Assembly (NCBI GenBank): GCA_004352715.1
Contig: SCFE01000104.1
Coordinates: 87,351 to 151,350 of the forward strand
Length of the DNA stretch: 64,000 nucleotides
DNA from: Hofstenia miamia
Lineage: Eukaryota > Xenacoelomorpha > Acoela
Reading direction: 5' to 3'
In this document: piece by piece, positions 52,903-59,239 of the stretch
Layout: every line of letters begins with the position of its first letter
Position numbering within the stretch: the first letter of the stretch is position 1
Notes under the pieces: generated by a model
What the model saw: only the letters and a program-made list of their open reading frames with translations
Database searches by the model: none
Told to the model about the DNA's origin: nothing
Program-made: the position numbers and the translations under genes

Positions 52903-54181
52903 NNNNNNNNNNNNNNNNNNNNNNNNNNNNNNNNNNNNNNNNNNNNNNNNNNNNNNNNNNNNNNNNNNNNNNNNNNNNNNNNNNNNNNNNNNNNNNNNNN
53001 NNNNNNNNNNNNNNNNNNNNNNNNNNNNNNNNNNNNNNNNNNNNNNNNNNNNNNNGAGGTTCCACCTTCACTACACCACTGGTATATATATATATATATA
53101 TTAGGGATATTCCAAAATTTATTTTTTCGAGCTTTAGTGTGGAATGGTGGAGAAATTGTATAGAATTTTTTCAATAATAATATTTTCCGCGGTTTGTTAA
53201 ATTTAGCCATGCGCTTCCTGCATTTAAGTTCTACGTATATAAGAAGGTTAAATAAGCAGTATAAAATGCATCTGTTATTGCTTATTGCTACAAAATTTTT
53301 TGAATTTAATTACTTATTTGTCGTTAATATTCGCTAGTCAAAAAGAGAGGATGGCTGTCCCACTTAACATGCATTCCTCAATCACTCCACACCACCCCGT
53401 TCTATATCCAAAAAGAGGGCTCGGTGTTATACCGAAAAAACTCGAGACTGTGGTTTTAATTTAAAACCTAAACTAAAACGTGAAAAAACAATGAAAACCG
53501 GCTTCTCGGTTTTTACCGAAATCACTTGCCTAGAATGATATTTACAAGAAATGAAACAGTATTCTTGGAGCAAGCGCCAAAATGCTTTCCAAGTTGAAGG
53601 GTAAACGTGCTTAAGTGATTCACAGCTTAATTTAGTGTTACGAAATGTATACATCTCTTGAATAATGTTTTCTAATAACAATGCTAGTTAGTTAAAGAAA
53701 CCGAGCTAATTTTTTTCTAAACCGTCGAACACTATTCAAAAGATATCTAAGAGTTATGTGAATTTTGAATTAAAAATAGGTTTTAGTGGTTTTCATAAGA
53801 TAAAAACCTTTTTTTCAAAATTTTCTTTTACCCTTGAATGAAAAGTGTCTTAAGGATTAGCACTAGTTGTCATGTTCATAAATATATACCTTAAAGATTT
53901 TGTGAAGAATCTTATAAATTATTGCAATTTTTTAAAGATATAATTCGTTTTGCATAAATTGAAATTAAGCTTTTATGATAATCTAAGAAAACAAAGTTTT
54001 GATACTATCATCTATCAAGAGCTTCATAATGCACTAGTGTCTTATCAAAAAACAAAAGTATTCATAAAATGTTATTAGAACTTAAAAAGCCTCTGTATAT
54101 TGATGTTTCTAGGTAAAATTAGGCAGCGGAGAGTCTATTAAGCTCATGGAAGATATTGCAGAGGCAGCATCAAAACGCTAA
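8880..54181 (+). CDS. Adhesion G protein-coupled receptor with tandem FN3-like ectodomain (gene span, multi-exon)
   Basis: Multi-exon gene assembled by eye from coding blocks bounded by AG/GT. Domain order is FN3-like x9, HRM, GAIN, GPS, seven-transmembrane core and short tail, the layout of family B2/adhesion GPCRs, which act at the plasma membrane and are cleaved in the GPS. The visible exons sum to about 3950 nt (about 1317 codons). Phases match at all junctions except between TM2 (ends phase 0) and TM4 (needs one carried nucleotide); a TM3 exon is therefore absent or unrecognised. The 5' end (start codon, signal peptide) is not identified. Introns are up to 10.9 kb and packed with transposons. 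Ligand and signalling partner cannot be read from the sequence. The receptor class is well supported; whether the locus is intact is uncertain because of TM3. Confidence 0.88.
9333..9590 (+). CDS. aGPCR exon: FN3-like domain copy 2
   Basis: 258 nt, phase 1-1, acceptor AG 9331-9332, donor GTAAGA. The GTG at 9332 in an unspliced reading frame is a splice-junction artefact, not a start. It contains five N-glycosylation sequons (NST, NIS, NFS, NLS, NFT) and one cysteine. Confidence 0.88.
9786..10043 (+). CDS. aGPCR exon: FN3-like domain copy 3
   Basis: Reads as identical to copy 2 at nucleotide level, as do its flanking introns; same acceptor, donor and 1-1 phase. Confidence 0.85.
10239..10496 (+). 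CDS. aGPCR exon: FN3-like domain copy 4
   Basis: Reads as identical to copies 2 and 3, with identical 195-nt introns on both sides. Confidence 0.85.
10692..10949 (+). CDS. aGPCR exon: FN3-like domain copy 5
   Basis: Identical to copies 2-4 as far as I can read; phase 1-1. Confidence 0.85.
11145..11402 (+). CDS. aGPCR exon: FN3-like domain copy 6
   Basis: One visible coding change from copies 2-5 (IQDLQ becomes IQDFQ). The following intron is 2 nt longer than the others and carries scattered substitutions, marking the edge of the homogenised block. Confidence 0.85.
11600..11857 (+). CDS. aGPCR exon: FN3-like domain copy 7
   Basis: Diverged at its start (PKSINQDISTIST in place of PMSIGQYISTNST), which removes the first sequon; the rest nearly matches copies 2-6, with YHNV in place of YHKV. 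Donor GTAAGA, phase 1-1. Confidence 0.85.
12053..12310 (+). CDS. aGPCR exon: FN3-like domain copy 8 (chimeric)
   Basis: The first half is nearly the array consensus. From about 12185 the sequence changes to a diverged 3' half (NVNSGSIYEMKLVAF, then YELTSIQDAQYAT) that resembles the relic unit at 8534-8680. The donor is A|GTAGGA rather than G|GTAAGA, weaker than in the other copies but at the same position and phase. Confidence 0.75.
12390..13620 (-). mobile_element. Second mariner/Tc1-type transposase relic, interrupted
   Basis: The N-terminal helix-turn-helix part lies at 13371-13616 minus (RRTRTSENIEAVRTSFLKSP, the 'ENI-x-x-VR-x-x-x-x-x-SPRRS' pattern of this family). The C-terminal part lies at about 12540-12790 minus (HFPEHLISKSGDLEWPA). 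The middle is replaced by a repeat-rich block at about 12795-13000 and AT-rich sequence. Inactive. Confidence 0.65.
12798..12985 (+). repeat. Block with four TTCAGAYR motifs, Harbinger/ISL2EU-like end
   Basis: Four copies of a motif around GTGCGTTCAGACGAAC (about 12801, 12842, 12906, 12953), each followed by TTTGATG 10-20 nt on. Such subterminal arrays are typical of PIF/Harbinger-type elements, but no second end was found. Confidence 0.45.
13640..16111 (+). other. Intron between FN3 copy 8 and FN3 domain 9, remainder
   Basis: AT-rich sequence with poly-T runs, one N at 14844 and no supported exon. Short open frames here have no splice context or recognisable domain. Confidence 0.5.
16112..16372 (+). 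CDS. aGPCR exon: ninth, diverged FN3-like domain
   Basis: 261 nt, phase 1-1, acceptor AG 16110-16111, donor GTAAGT after 16372. It encodes NGVNVSWNDAGRDCSYNVSV and FSNLSLETTYYFEILAF, which align with the array domains including the single Cys in DCSYN and the F-strand Tyr. It is separated from copy 8 by a 3.8-kb intron and is clearly older than the array copies. Confidence 0.85.
17972..18690 (+). mobile_element. Interspersed repeat with CCACTGGTGG-rich end, copy A
   Basis: Matches 28948-29560 over most of its length (shared AATTAAAAATA and AATCGTGAATAAATTATTTT blocks). The right end is dense in CCACTGGTGG/CCACCAGTGG and closes with GGCTACATGGGTG. Non-coding; gap 18435-18605 falls in the GC-rich end. 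Confidence 0.75.
18435..18605. other. Assembly gap (N)
   Basis: 171 Ns inside the CCACTGGTGG-rich repeat copy. Confidence 1.
18789..18884 (+). CDS. aGPCR exon: HRM domain, first half
   Basis: Acceptor AG 18787-18788, donor GTAATA after 18884, phase 1-1. In the spliced frame it reads ENCPKQILDGYEWKETTAG, then LPCSGDAIG. This matches the hormone-receptor domain pattern of Cys, Trp-x-x-Thr-x-x-Gly and Cys before a Gly. The longer open frame at the same place is out of phase and is a shadow. Confidence 0.82.
19213..19319 (+). CDS. aGPCR exon: HRM domain, second half
   Basis: Acceptor AG 19211-19212, donor GTAAGA after 19319, begins with two carried bases and ends phase 0. It encodes GNVIRACKRDINADAGLW followed by SQPNYEDCKNAAF, the R-x-C, G-x-W-x-x-P and final Cys of an HRM domain. 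Confidence 0.82.
19570..19645. repeat. (TA)n microsatellite
   Basis: Near-perfect AT dinucleotide run in the intron after the HRM exons. Confidence 0.9.
20683..20707. repeat. (TC)n microsatellite
   Basis: Short TC dinucleotide run, about 190 nt upstream of the first GAIN exon. Confidence 0.9.
20888..21058 (+). CDS. aGPCR exon: GAIN subdomain A helical segment
   Basis: 171 nt, phase 0-0, acceptor AG 20886-20887, donor GTAAGG. It encodes a predicted helical stretch (ENLDNATVVAEKINEISEIT, then LNIIDKLTNASEELPKNL) like the helices after the HRM domain in GAIN regions. Frame and position fit; sequence alone is not diagnostic. Confidence 0.75.
21118..21710. mobile_element. MITE with TTTTACCTGGG terminal inverted repeats and TA target duplication
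   Basis: TTTTACCTGGG at 21118-21128 and its exact complement CCCAGGTAAAA at 21700-21710, each flanked by TA (21116-21117, 21711-21712). 593 bp, no coding capacity seen, with a poly-C run containing one N near 21172. TA duplication suggests Tc1/mariner-type mobilisation. Confidence 0.75.
22621..22740 (+). CDS. aGPCR exon: GAIN subdomain A segment
   Basis: 120 nt, phase 0-0, acceptor TTTTTAG ending at 22620, donor GTAAGC. It encodes KLISSTSALVNVNSTSAWTK and then a helical run ending ISKIAFK, similar to the 'N..S..AW' helix segment of adhesion GPCR GAIN domains. Confidence 0.75.
22978..23077 (+). CDS. aGPCR exon: GAIN subdomain A/B boundary
   Basis: 100 nt, starts phase 0 (AG 22976-22977), ends phase 1 before GTACTT. 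It encodes SVSHNLTLEIENDAFVFKSE, with alternating polar and hydrophobic residues suggesting beta strands. It is followed by an intron of only 49 nt. Confidence 0.72.
23127..23373 (+). CDS. aGPCR exon: GAIN subdomain B up to first GPS cysteine
   Basis: 247 nt, acceptor AG 23125-23126, starts with two bases completing a codon and ends phase 2 before GTTTGT. It encodes the SISVAVVVFNHMDSIL strand typical of GAIN-B, then PPLRFQMSVNYSVY and PVCSFYNKTT, the first Cys of the GPS motif. The residue after CSF is Tyr where Trp is usual. Confidence 0.82.
23374..24043 (+). other. Start of the 10.9-kb intron that splits the GPS motif
   Basis: AT-rich, no exon recognised. Open frames just after 23373 run across the splice donor and are intron read-through. 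Confidence 0.55.
24044..24540 (-). mobile_element. Tigger/pogo transposon fragment
   Basis: Begins at TA + CAGTAGGCGCTCGATTATCC, the Tigger terminal repeat, echoed by a nearby inverted CTGTTCGGATAATTGAATGG. The minus-strand frame 24259-24516 holds FISNFCKRHNL and IQGDKISAD, the second CENP-B-type helix-turn-helix, with IFNEDETGLNFK (start of the DDE domain) just after a stop. The rest of the transposase and the other end are missing. Confidence 0.8.
25424..25505 (+). pseudogene. hAT transposase N-terminal (BED finger start) fragment
   Basis: Frame reading MNKQIVEHYFTEVEKGEYVC followed by KC, the start of a BED-type zinc finger with its first two cysteines, then loses frame. Confidence 0.6.
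26465..26656 (+). pseudogene. hAT transposase C-terminal dimerisation domain fragment
   Basis: The + frame reads TSNPVERLFSSAKQVMSPHR, then KNMTPMHLEIVMFLKVNRRF, ending at a stop. This matches the hAT dimerisation motif 'S-x-x-x-E-R-x-F-S'. The upstream frame 26220-26471 (with N at 26369) is joined only through a frameshift. Confidence 0.8.
26830..28780 (+). other. Intron DNA without a recognised feature
   Basis: AT-rich; short open frames (for example 27704-27907 minus) have no recognisable domain. Confidence 0.5.
28785..29560 (+). mobile_element. Interspersed repeat with CCACTGGTGG-rich ends, copy B
   Basis: Both ends are rich in CCACTGGTGG-type palindromes: left 28796-28875, right 29415-29545. 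The left edge CCCACGTAACC resembles the inverted right edge of copy A (CCCATGTAGCC). The middle (28948-29400) matches 17972-18380. Probably a non-autonomous DNA element about 780 bp long; class not determined. Confidence 0.65.
29990..30440. repeat. Interspersed repeat, copy 1 (matches 61000-61380)
   Basis: Shares long stretches with 61000-61380, for example AATTCTGTCATTTTGC, the TTCCTTCATCAC block and the AAGATTGTC block. Non-coding. It is cut on its right by the Tc1 relic; related sequence with AACATATCAAGCA resumes near 33270. Confidence 0.65.
30445..31450 (-). mobile_element. Tc1-type transposon relic
   Basis: Terminal repeat CAGTACCGGACATAAATATG after TA at 30443-30444, with a related inner copy (GACATAAATATGGAGACA) near 30648, the IR/DR layout of Tc1 elements. 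Minus-strand transposase pieces include FSDECRIEL near 31310 (first Asp) and WPAQSPDLNIIEQCW (third acidic residue). The second catalytic block reads QQVEAPCHRSK, so its Asp is lost. The other end is not found before the gap at 31708. Confidence 0.85.
30773..31120 (-). pseudogene. Tc1 transposase C-terminal fragment
   Basis: 115-codon minus-strand frame with APCHRSKTVKD, PDWPAQSPDLNIIEQCW and NSIPVRIQEVMESKGEAT, the usual Tc1 transposase end. Separated from its N-terminal part by stops and frameshifts. Confidence 0.85.
31676..31884. repeat. (TTG)n microsatellite around an assembly gap
   Basis: TTG repeats at 31676-31707 and 31855-31884 with Ns 31708-31854 between. Confidence 0.95.
31890..34245 (+). 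other. Last part of the intron before the GPS exon
   Basis: AT-rich, no exon or element ends recognised, except short similarity at about 33220-33350 to the repeat at 61360-61480. Confidence 0.5.
34246..34357 (+). CDS. aGPCR exon: GPS autoproteolysis motif
   Basis: 112 nt, acceptor AG 34244-34245, donor GTAAGA, completes the split codon from 23373 and ends phase 0. It encodes AQDGCELV, then TCECDHLTNFAILM. Together with the upstream CSFY this gives four GPS cysteines and an intact HL-T cleavage tripeptide, the site where family members are self-cleaved in the endoplasmic reticulum. The second conserved Trp (before DGC) is absent. Confidence 0.9.
35045..36044. other. Assembly gap (N), exactly 1000
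   Basis: 1000 Ns after a (TA)n run; the round number suggests a placeholder length. It lies in the intron between GPS and TM1. Confidence 1.
36821..37135. mobile_element. Possible MITE with TTGAGTCGAGTT inverted repeats
   Basis: TTGAGTCGAGTT at 36821-36832 and exact complement AACTCGACTCAA at 37124-37135. The left end also holds a 22-bp perfect palindrome (36827-36848) and a 16-bp one centred on GAGTACTC (36877-36892). It lies directly beside the Harbinger element. No target duplication seen. Confidence 0.5.
37448..37681 (+). pseudogene. Harbinger transposase N-terminal fragment
   Basis: Frame from ATG 37448 running into the gap: RRRFKRRFWVHEIFLKRES, then EYHRLFKEIENDPEKLFSYI and RMTKSTFMKIL. 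This is the conserved N-terminal region of HARBI1-like nucleases (R-x-W-V-H-P). The DDE part is missing; the frame after the gap covers subterminal repeats, not transposase. Confidence 0.82.
37682..37959. other. Assembly gap (N)
   Basis: 278 Ns inside the Harbinger element. Confidence 1.
38608..38820 (+). CDS. aGPCR exon: TM1 and TM2
   Basis: 213 nt, phase 0-0, acceptor AATTTAG ending 38607, donor GTAAGA. It encodes TM1 (FLTYISIVGCSLSVVCLIL), a short loop with charged residues and TM2 (SFIIINICIALLLASTLF). In family members the first helix carries the same 'IS-x-x-G' start and TM2 the 'I-x-x-N' motif, both visible here. Confidence 0.88.
40440..41760. other. GC-richer block of unidentified origin
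   Basis: Base composition is visibly less AT-rich than its surroundings. The longest frame (41099-41506 +, 135 codons) reads HIRAVIFEKLWPYAGRSLA and FRTSWECDLGNYLLNLLGE and looks protein-like; a second frame (41442-41630 +) continues after a shift. I do not recognise the family. Probably a decayed inserted sequence. Confidence 0.4.
45640..47480 (+). mobile_element. Non-LTR retrotransposon fragment (reverse transcriptase part)
   Basis: Plus-strand pieces: KPWISDTCKALIREKNKAHK (45673-45963), the linker after the endonuclease; then 45964-46389 with LKLAHITPTFKKNDPSIATN and YRPISI, the RT entry motif; then FVAIACLDLSKAFDSINHNI near 46525 (catalytic block with the Asp); then a degenerate YADD region and LKYLGVTIDSKLKFKTHI (46946-47269). 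5'-truncated and broken. The 3' end has CAGATAAATA/TTATCTGAATA, shared with the element at 56-60 kb. Confidence 0.85.
47906..48128 (+). CDS. aGPCR exon: TM4 and TM5
   Basis: 223 nt, acceptor TTTTATAG ending 47905, needs one base from the previous exon (GTA, Val) and ends phase 2 before GTAATG. It encodes LPLAVLAFSISIDKF, the extracellular ICWIT (Cys-Trp conserved in EL2) and TM5 FIAPVAFVVLLNVFIFIFL with the family 'P-x-x-x-x-x-x-x-N' spacing. The start phase does not fit the TM2 exon, showing an exon is missing between them. Confidence 0.85.
48356..48547. other. Assembly gap (N) inside a (TA)n microsatellite
   Basis: Ns with TA runs on both sides (48325-48355, 48548-48568). Confidence 1.
48865..48991 (+). 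CDS. aGPCR exon: TM6 and start of TM7
   Basis: 127 nt, acceptor AG 48863-48864, donor GTTAGA, ends phase 0. It encodes RSCIILQPIFGFSWLIGLLY, the G-x-x-W signature of TM6 in adhesion and secretin receptors, then the third extracellular loop and the first residues of TM7 (LQLIFISTSSTQ). Confidence 0.87.
48992..50307 (+). other. Intron between TM6 and TM7 exons, part before piggyBac
   Basis: AT-rich; nothing recognised. Confidence 0.5.
50308..52503 (-). mobile_element. piggyBac transposon with intact ends
   Basis: TTAA at 50308-50311 and 52500-52503 flank CCCTTGTGTACATAGG (50312-50327) and its exact complement (52484-52499). Near both ends lie palindromes of the form GGGGTCxxxxAGACCCC (about 50352, 52289, 52463). 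The transposase, on the minus strand, is complete in outline but frameshifted. About 2.19 kb, normal for piggyBac. It sits in the receptor intron before the TM7 micro-exon. Confidence 0.95.
50389..52007 (-). pseudogene. piggyBac transposase, frameshifted
   Basis: Read from high to low coordinates: an acidic Ser/Asp-rich N-terminus (51684-52007), the core in 51121-51783 with SRFMRFDHPASRRDD and CIDEQLLPYRGWCGFRQY (first Asp), then another frame (50846-51223) with NDNYFTSKQLAEDLLGWN (second Asp), then KGSVDAVDQ near 50815 (third Asp), and a basic C-terminus ending in a Cys-rich stretch (50397-50760). Several frame changes divide it, so no active protein is expected. Confidence 0.9.
52735..52776 (+). 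CDS. aGPCR micro-exon: TM7 end
   Basis: 42 nt, phase 0-0, acceptor TTTTTAG ending 52734, donor GTATAG. It encodes GIFLFVFYCLMDPK, the classic 'G-x-F-x-F-x-F-x-C' end of TM7. Very short, so easily missed by gene finders. The intron before it contains a whole piggyBac element. Confidence 0.85.
52903..53055. other. Assembly gap (N) after a (TA)n run
   Basis: Ns between TA repeats (52864-52902) and GAGGTTCCACC; a further TA run lies at 53083-53101. Confidence 1.
53102..54112 (+). other. Last intron of the receptor gene
   Basis: AT-rich, no exon recognised. Confidence 0.5.
54113..54181 (+). CDS. aGPCR terminal exon: cytoplasmic tail and stop
   Basis: Acceptor GTTTCTAG ending 54112, phase 0, encodes VKLGSGESIKLMEDIAEAAS plus two residues and TAA at 54179-54181. 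The initial Val-Lys after PK matches the Val-Arg/Lys that follows TM7 in relatives. The tail is only 23 residues. A polyadenylation hexamer follows 10 nt after the stop. Confidence 0.72.
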   Translation, partial: VKLGSGESIKLMEDIAEAASKR

Positions 54182-54190
54182 TACATTTCA

Positions 54191-54196
54191 AATAAA
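54191..54196 (+). terminator. Polyadenylation signal AATAAA
   Basis: Canonical AATAAA starting 10 nt downstream of the receptor stop codon. In AT-rich DNA such hexamers are frequent, so the position is the main support. Confidence 0.5.
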
Positions 54197-54393
54197 TATA
54201 TTTGCTGCAAAATTATTTTAAATACACTGATAGAAATACCGAAATGGAGGGGATAAAGTTTTTTAGCATTGTTATTTTTCTCGTTATTCTTTAAGCATAT
54301 TTTATAATTTCTCCACTTTTTTAACCCCAAGCTTTTGCAAATTTAGTTAAAACATTGTTTAGGATTAGCTCTAATATATATATATATATATAT

Positions 54394-54752
54394 NNNNNNN
54401 NNNNNNNNNNNNNNNNNNNNNNNNNNNNNNNNNNNNNNNNNNNNNNNNNNNNNNNNNNNNNNNNNNNNNNNNNNNNNNNNNNNNNNNNNNNNNNNNNNNN
54501 NNNNNNNNNNNNNNNNNNNNNNNNNNNNNNNNNNNNNNNNNNNNNNNNNNNNNNNNNNNNNNNNNNNNNNNNNNNNNNNNNNNNNNNNNNNNNNNNNNNN
54601 NNNNNNNNNNNNNNNNNNNNNNNNNNNNNNNNNNNNNNNNNNNNNNNNNNNNNNNNNNNNNNNNNNNNNNNNNNNNNNNNNNNNNNNNNNNNNNNNNNNN
54701 NNNNNNNNNNNNNNNNNNNNNNNNNNNNNNNNNNNNNNNNNNNNNNNNNNNN
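54394..54752. other. Assembly gap (N) inside a (TA)n microsatellite
   Basis: 359 Ns with TA runs on both sides, just downstream of the receptor gene. Confidence 1.
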
Positions 54753-54779
54753 ATATATATATATATATATATATTATTA

Positions 54780-56200
54780 ATCATTTTGTGTAGAATGGAA
54801 ACTGGATCTCAGACAATTTAAGTACCTCTAACAGTGCCAGTAGCTTTATTGAAACCAAGAAAAAAGTGCGTTTTCCACAACCATATAGAATTTGATGCCA
54901 TTGAATAACTATTAAAATGGACCTCTATTTGTACAATAAAACATCGTAATCTTTTTCATTCAGTAAATGTAATTTTCTGCTGTGTAAGCAGTCGTTGCAA
55001 TATCTTCTGTCAAACTCTTTCGTTTCCTATCATTCCCACTTCATTTCTCTTTACCTTAATTCAATAATGTGCAGCAGCAAGGAGAATCAACTGGCCGTTT
55101 AGACTAGATCATTTCTTATATAAATAATTTGTTTACATAATTTCAACAAGCCACACTATTTTAATATTCGCATTTGTACCAGGTTTGTTCCTAATCGCAC
55201 TTAGGTAGCAGTTGAAGATTTTATCTAAACACACAGCTTATTTTTATTTTGTTGATAATGCTATTATTGAATCACTTTTAATTCCAGCCTCTATCATTTA
55301 AACGCTTGATTATAAACGCAAAACGAAAAAGTAGACTTTGTTTAGAAATCCCAATCTAAGCATATTCATTAATTCATTTCACACTTTTCCATAGCCCACA
55401 TGGCAATATGTGACACGTGAACAACCCGGATTTTTTATGTGTATAAAGATTATTTAACCATTATGAAGCCGTTTTATAATGATTATTGATGTCAGTTGTT
55501 TTTAGATTAAAGAGGGCTACTTTAAATTCCTAAGGCATCATGATTATACATTCCATCAGGTATATATTGTTTATGTAAATATTAAGACTATCCAATAAAT
55601 TTAGAGTTCAACTAATAGAACGGCAAGAACAAGTAAAGGTCTGTCTAACTACAGTCTTGTTTAGTATATATAACATTTTTAAATTTGCAAATAAATCAAT
55701 TCAAGCCTAACCTAATGCCCTTATTTCATTTAGGAATGAAATCTTCGGGAATTCGTTCATCAGTGGCTAACAGCCGAGGTATTTCTTCAAATTCTTTCGA
55801 ATTTTGTTCATATTTTTGTAACCATAAATTGCAAACTACCAATATTTTTATTGTTTTGTTTAGATGAGTCATCCTTCTACAATATGCACTAAACTAACTT
55901 TAAACTAACTGCTGTAAAATATATTTATTCTATTGTATGTAATATTATTTGTCGTCTTTCAAATTTGCTTAATTTAGTTGAAGTATTCTTAGACTAACTA
56001 AAATAATATCAATATTTGAGTTTACATCAGTCGTCTCGAATGCAAAATCACAAAGATTTAAGTGACATTATAAACAAGATAAGATAATCTACATTCCGTT
56101 GAATTTTTTACAAAGCAAGTAATAATTATTCACGTTCGGAGTATCAAAATCTTTTATCCCAAAAAAATAATTGAGATTTCATTAACAATTTATTGAATAG
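54780..56200. other. Intergenic stretch
   Basis: AT-rich; only the weak exon-like pair at 55734-55890 stands out. Confidence 0.5.
55734..55890 (+). CDS. Possible alternative 3' exon pair (unsupported)
   Basis: Acceptor TTTCATTTAG ends about 55732; a block reading MKSSGIRSSVANSR runs to a GTATTT donor, then an acceptor TTGTTTAG at about 55861 continues in frame as DESSFYNMH and TAA. It looks like a serine-rich receptor tail, but its phase (one carried base) does not fit the TM7 exon or the terminal exon at 54113. It could be an alternative tail, an exon of another gene or chance. Confidence 0.25.
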
Positions 56201-56548
56201 AAAAAACATGAAAACTGAAAAAATAGAAAAGATATACTATAAATATAAATCCATTACGAATAAAAAAGAAATCTGCAAGACTTTCAATAAAGTTTTTTCT
56301 AAATTTAGGAAACTACAACGGTATGAATGTACCTTTTTGTTTTACTAAAACTAAATCAACTCCACCCTCTTTCTCTTTTCGTTTTATAATTAAATATGAA
56401 ATCATAAAGTCGATGCTTTGTTTAAAAAACAAATCCTGCGGAACGTCTTTAATACCAAATTGGCTTCTAAATCTCACAGCCGACTATATAGTTGAACAAA
56501 TATGTTACATCTTAAATGTCTGTATAAGACATTCCCCTTTCCGGACGG

Positions 56549-58885
56549 CAGGGGCTTCCATCCCCCCAGTTGCCATGGGAGAGTTGACCCCCTCACTCGG
56601 TCTCTAAATAAACCGCAAAATCTTGAAAAATAGTGATGCAGCAGATATGATTATTTAGCCTGTCGTATGTGGCATAGCAAGGTAAAAATTGCTCAAAGTA
56701 GCAACTAAAAAATAGCAACTATTGGCTAGAGATACTTCACTAGAAAGAAAAAATAATAAGAAGATGCTTCACTGATGTTACTAATGTTTCACTAAATTAC
56801 AAATGCATCAAATGTTTCACTTTACAACAAGGTGTTTGTTTAAGACAGCCGACTCTTGAGCAAACGAATTAATGATATCATCCGTGTGATATCTTTCTCG
56901 CATGAAAGTATGAGCAAAGCTGAAAAAAAGTCATCGTAATGGTTGAGTGTAACCGAGTTTTACAAGTTTGACCGTTGACATTGTGCGCTATGCTGTTGCA
57001 CTGGCAATAGCAATTACATAAAACCAGATACTTATATGCAATGTTCAAAGTTTCAAATCCAGAAATCTGAACAATAAGCTGATATGGTAGAAAAAATGTA
57101 TGTTTAATCAAAGGTTTCGTTACGAGTTGTCTTCATCAGCGGCATTGCTGTCTTCACTGCCATCAACATGTTGTTCTATTGATGGAATAGAAGGTATAAC
57201 ATCAGTCATGTCAAGAAACTTGTGATTCACGGAGTAAACTGTTTTGAAATAATTTAACTCTCTGATGACTTTATCAGCATCTAAATTGTACTGGCGACAG
57301 AATGCCTCGACATCATCCAAACTATAGTCATTTGCATCAACTAAGCGTCCAGCTGAAAAGGCCATCATACTTCTTGCTAGAGCTAAGGTATTATTTGAGA
57401 AGCGCCATCGTATTTCAGTGAGAATCAAATCTATGGCAGGGATAAAAGCATCAACATAAAAAAGGGTATCAGGTGATCGGTCTTCATGACCAACTGACCT
57501 ATCAGCATACAATTTTTTTCGTTGGCGGTGATTTTGGAAGGTTATATCAATATGTCGCTTGGCAGCAAAGCTTCTGGCACTTTCAACACATCATTAAAAT
57601 GATTACACTCACGACAAGAACTCAGGCTACACTTTAAAGCTTCTATTGAGTTAGCCGCAATTGCAAGGTCTCCTGAAATAGCTTGAAAGATTAGAGAAAC
57701 ATGTCCTGTTCGCTTAATTGATAAAATGAAAGTAAAGTCTTTCAGTTGGTGAAGTAGACCATTAGCACCAACAACAGTCTCTGCATCTGCACTTTCTGAG
57801 AGGTTGCTTAAGGCAGTTATTATTTCGTCATACCTGCGTATAATGACCGCGATGGCATCTTCTACACGTCCCCAAGTACTAGTTGTTTTACTGGTACACG
57901 TTCATGTCTTCTTATATCTATGATGAGCCTGTGCCTTGACAAAAGCTTCCTGTCTTACACAGCCACCAAAGTAAACGTTAAGCTTTTCGGTAATTCCAAT
58001 GGCATTTCTAAGTGGAATGCAATTCTCTATCATGCACTCAATAACTAGATTTTAACGGTGTGCATACCACAAATTGTACCAAGCCTTTGGAGACAGTTTG
58101 TCTTGCAGACCATTCATTTCACCTCTCATATTAGACGCACCATTGAAGCACTGAGAGATTAAGGATGACCACTGAATATCCCATTTTAAAAATATACCTA
58201 CAATCTTATCCTCTAGAACAGCAGTTGTTGATTGACCAGTTGTAAATACCTCAAAGAGTCTTTCTCGTGGCACAAGAATACTACTATTACTTGTATTTTT
58301 GATTACTCTGACTACTACAGCACAAAATTCCTTTTTACTGACATCTGTAGTTCCGTAAAAAAAGAAAAGGCTGCTTGATTTTTAATTGAACGTGTACCAT
58401 GGTTTGCTGTACCAACAATTTCATAGAACATAAGACATACTTTTGATTGCTGTGATACAAATTTAACTAAGGTTTGCAGGTCGTTTCATCAACTTTACTA
58501 ATGTAAGTTGCTGCTGAGGCATCATATTTTGCCAATAGTTTAAATAGGTTCATGAATTTACCTTCAAAATTTTTGTGTCCAAGGAATGCCATATTTTTCT
58601 TTGCTAAAAACAATATATAATATTTTTAAATAAATTTGCAATTATAAGCAGCGCAGGCAAAAACTGACAGAAAGTGGGTAGAAGTTTTAATATTCAGTAC
58701 CCGTTTTGAGAAGAAAATAAGATTTTTGATTCTAGTTGGACCACCAACCTTGTTTCTTAAAAGTGAACATTTTTTTGGCATATAGAATATGACCTCAATG
58801 GCTCTGTGTACACCCTAGTGCTGACTCCCCATTTTTTCAGGGAGATTTCTCTCCCACACCCCTTTCCCCCAGATGGAAGTTCCTG
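56549..58885 (-). mobile_element. hAT transposon nested in the non-LTR element
   Basis: Ends CAGGGGCTTCCATC (56549) and GATGGAAGTTCCTG (ends 58885) form an inverted repeat with few mismatches. Flanks CCGGACGG (56541-56548) and CCGGACGA (58886-58893) form an 8-bp duplication with one mismatch. 2337 bp. The minus-strand transposase is broken but recognisable. Confidence 0.88.
57120..58600 (-). pseudogene. hAT-like transposase (ZMYM1/DUF4371-type), broken
   Basis: 58052-58273 minus contains SQCFNGASNMRGEMNGLQD, the signature 'Q-x-Y-D-G-A-x-N-M-x-G' block. 57120-57512 minus contains DLILTEIRWRFSNNTLALA and an acidic C-terminus. Between them lie frames with stops. Inactive. Confidence 0.8.
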
Positions 58886-59239
58886 CCGGACGAATTAAAA
58901 TTGGCAAATATAACGCCAGTATTTAAAAAAGACGATCCGGAAGATTTCTTAAATTATAGACCCATTTCAATCACCTCCCAAATCAGCAAAGTATTTTAAC
59001 GAATTCTTTTTTTTAATCAAATTAATGAGCATTTTTACAAACATGATCTTTACTCCAAAGTACAACATGGTTTTCGTAAAGGTATTTCTACCAGCGACGC
59101 TTTAGTACAAGCCATTGAAAAATGGAGAAAAGCGATAGATTATAATGAATACTCAGCAATAGCTTGCTTAGCATTCAATTCAATTGATCATAGCATATTA
59201 CTACAAAAAGTTAAATTTCTAGGTGTTTCTAATGATAGC

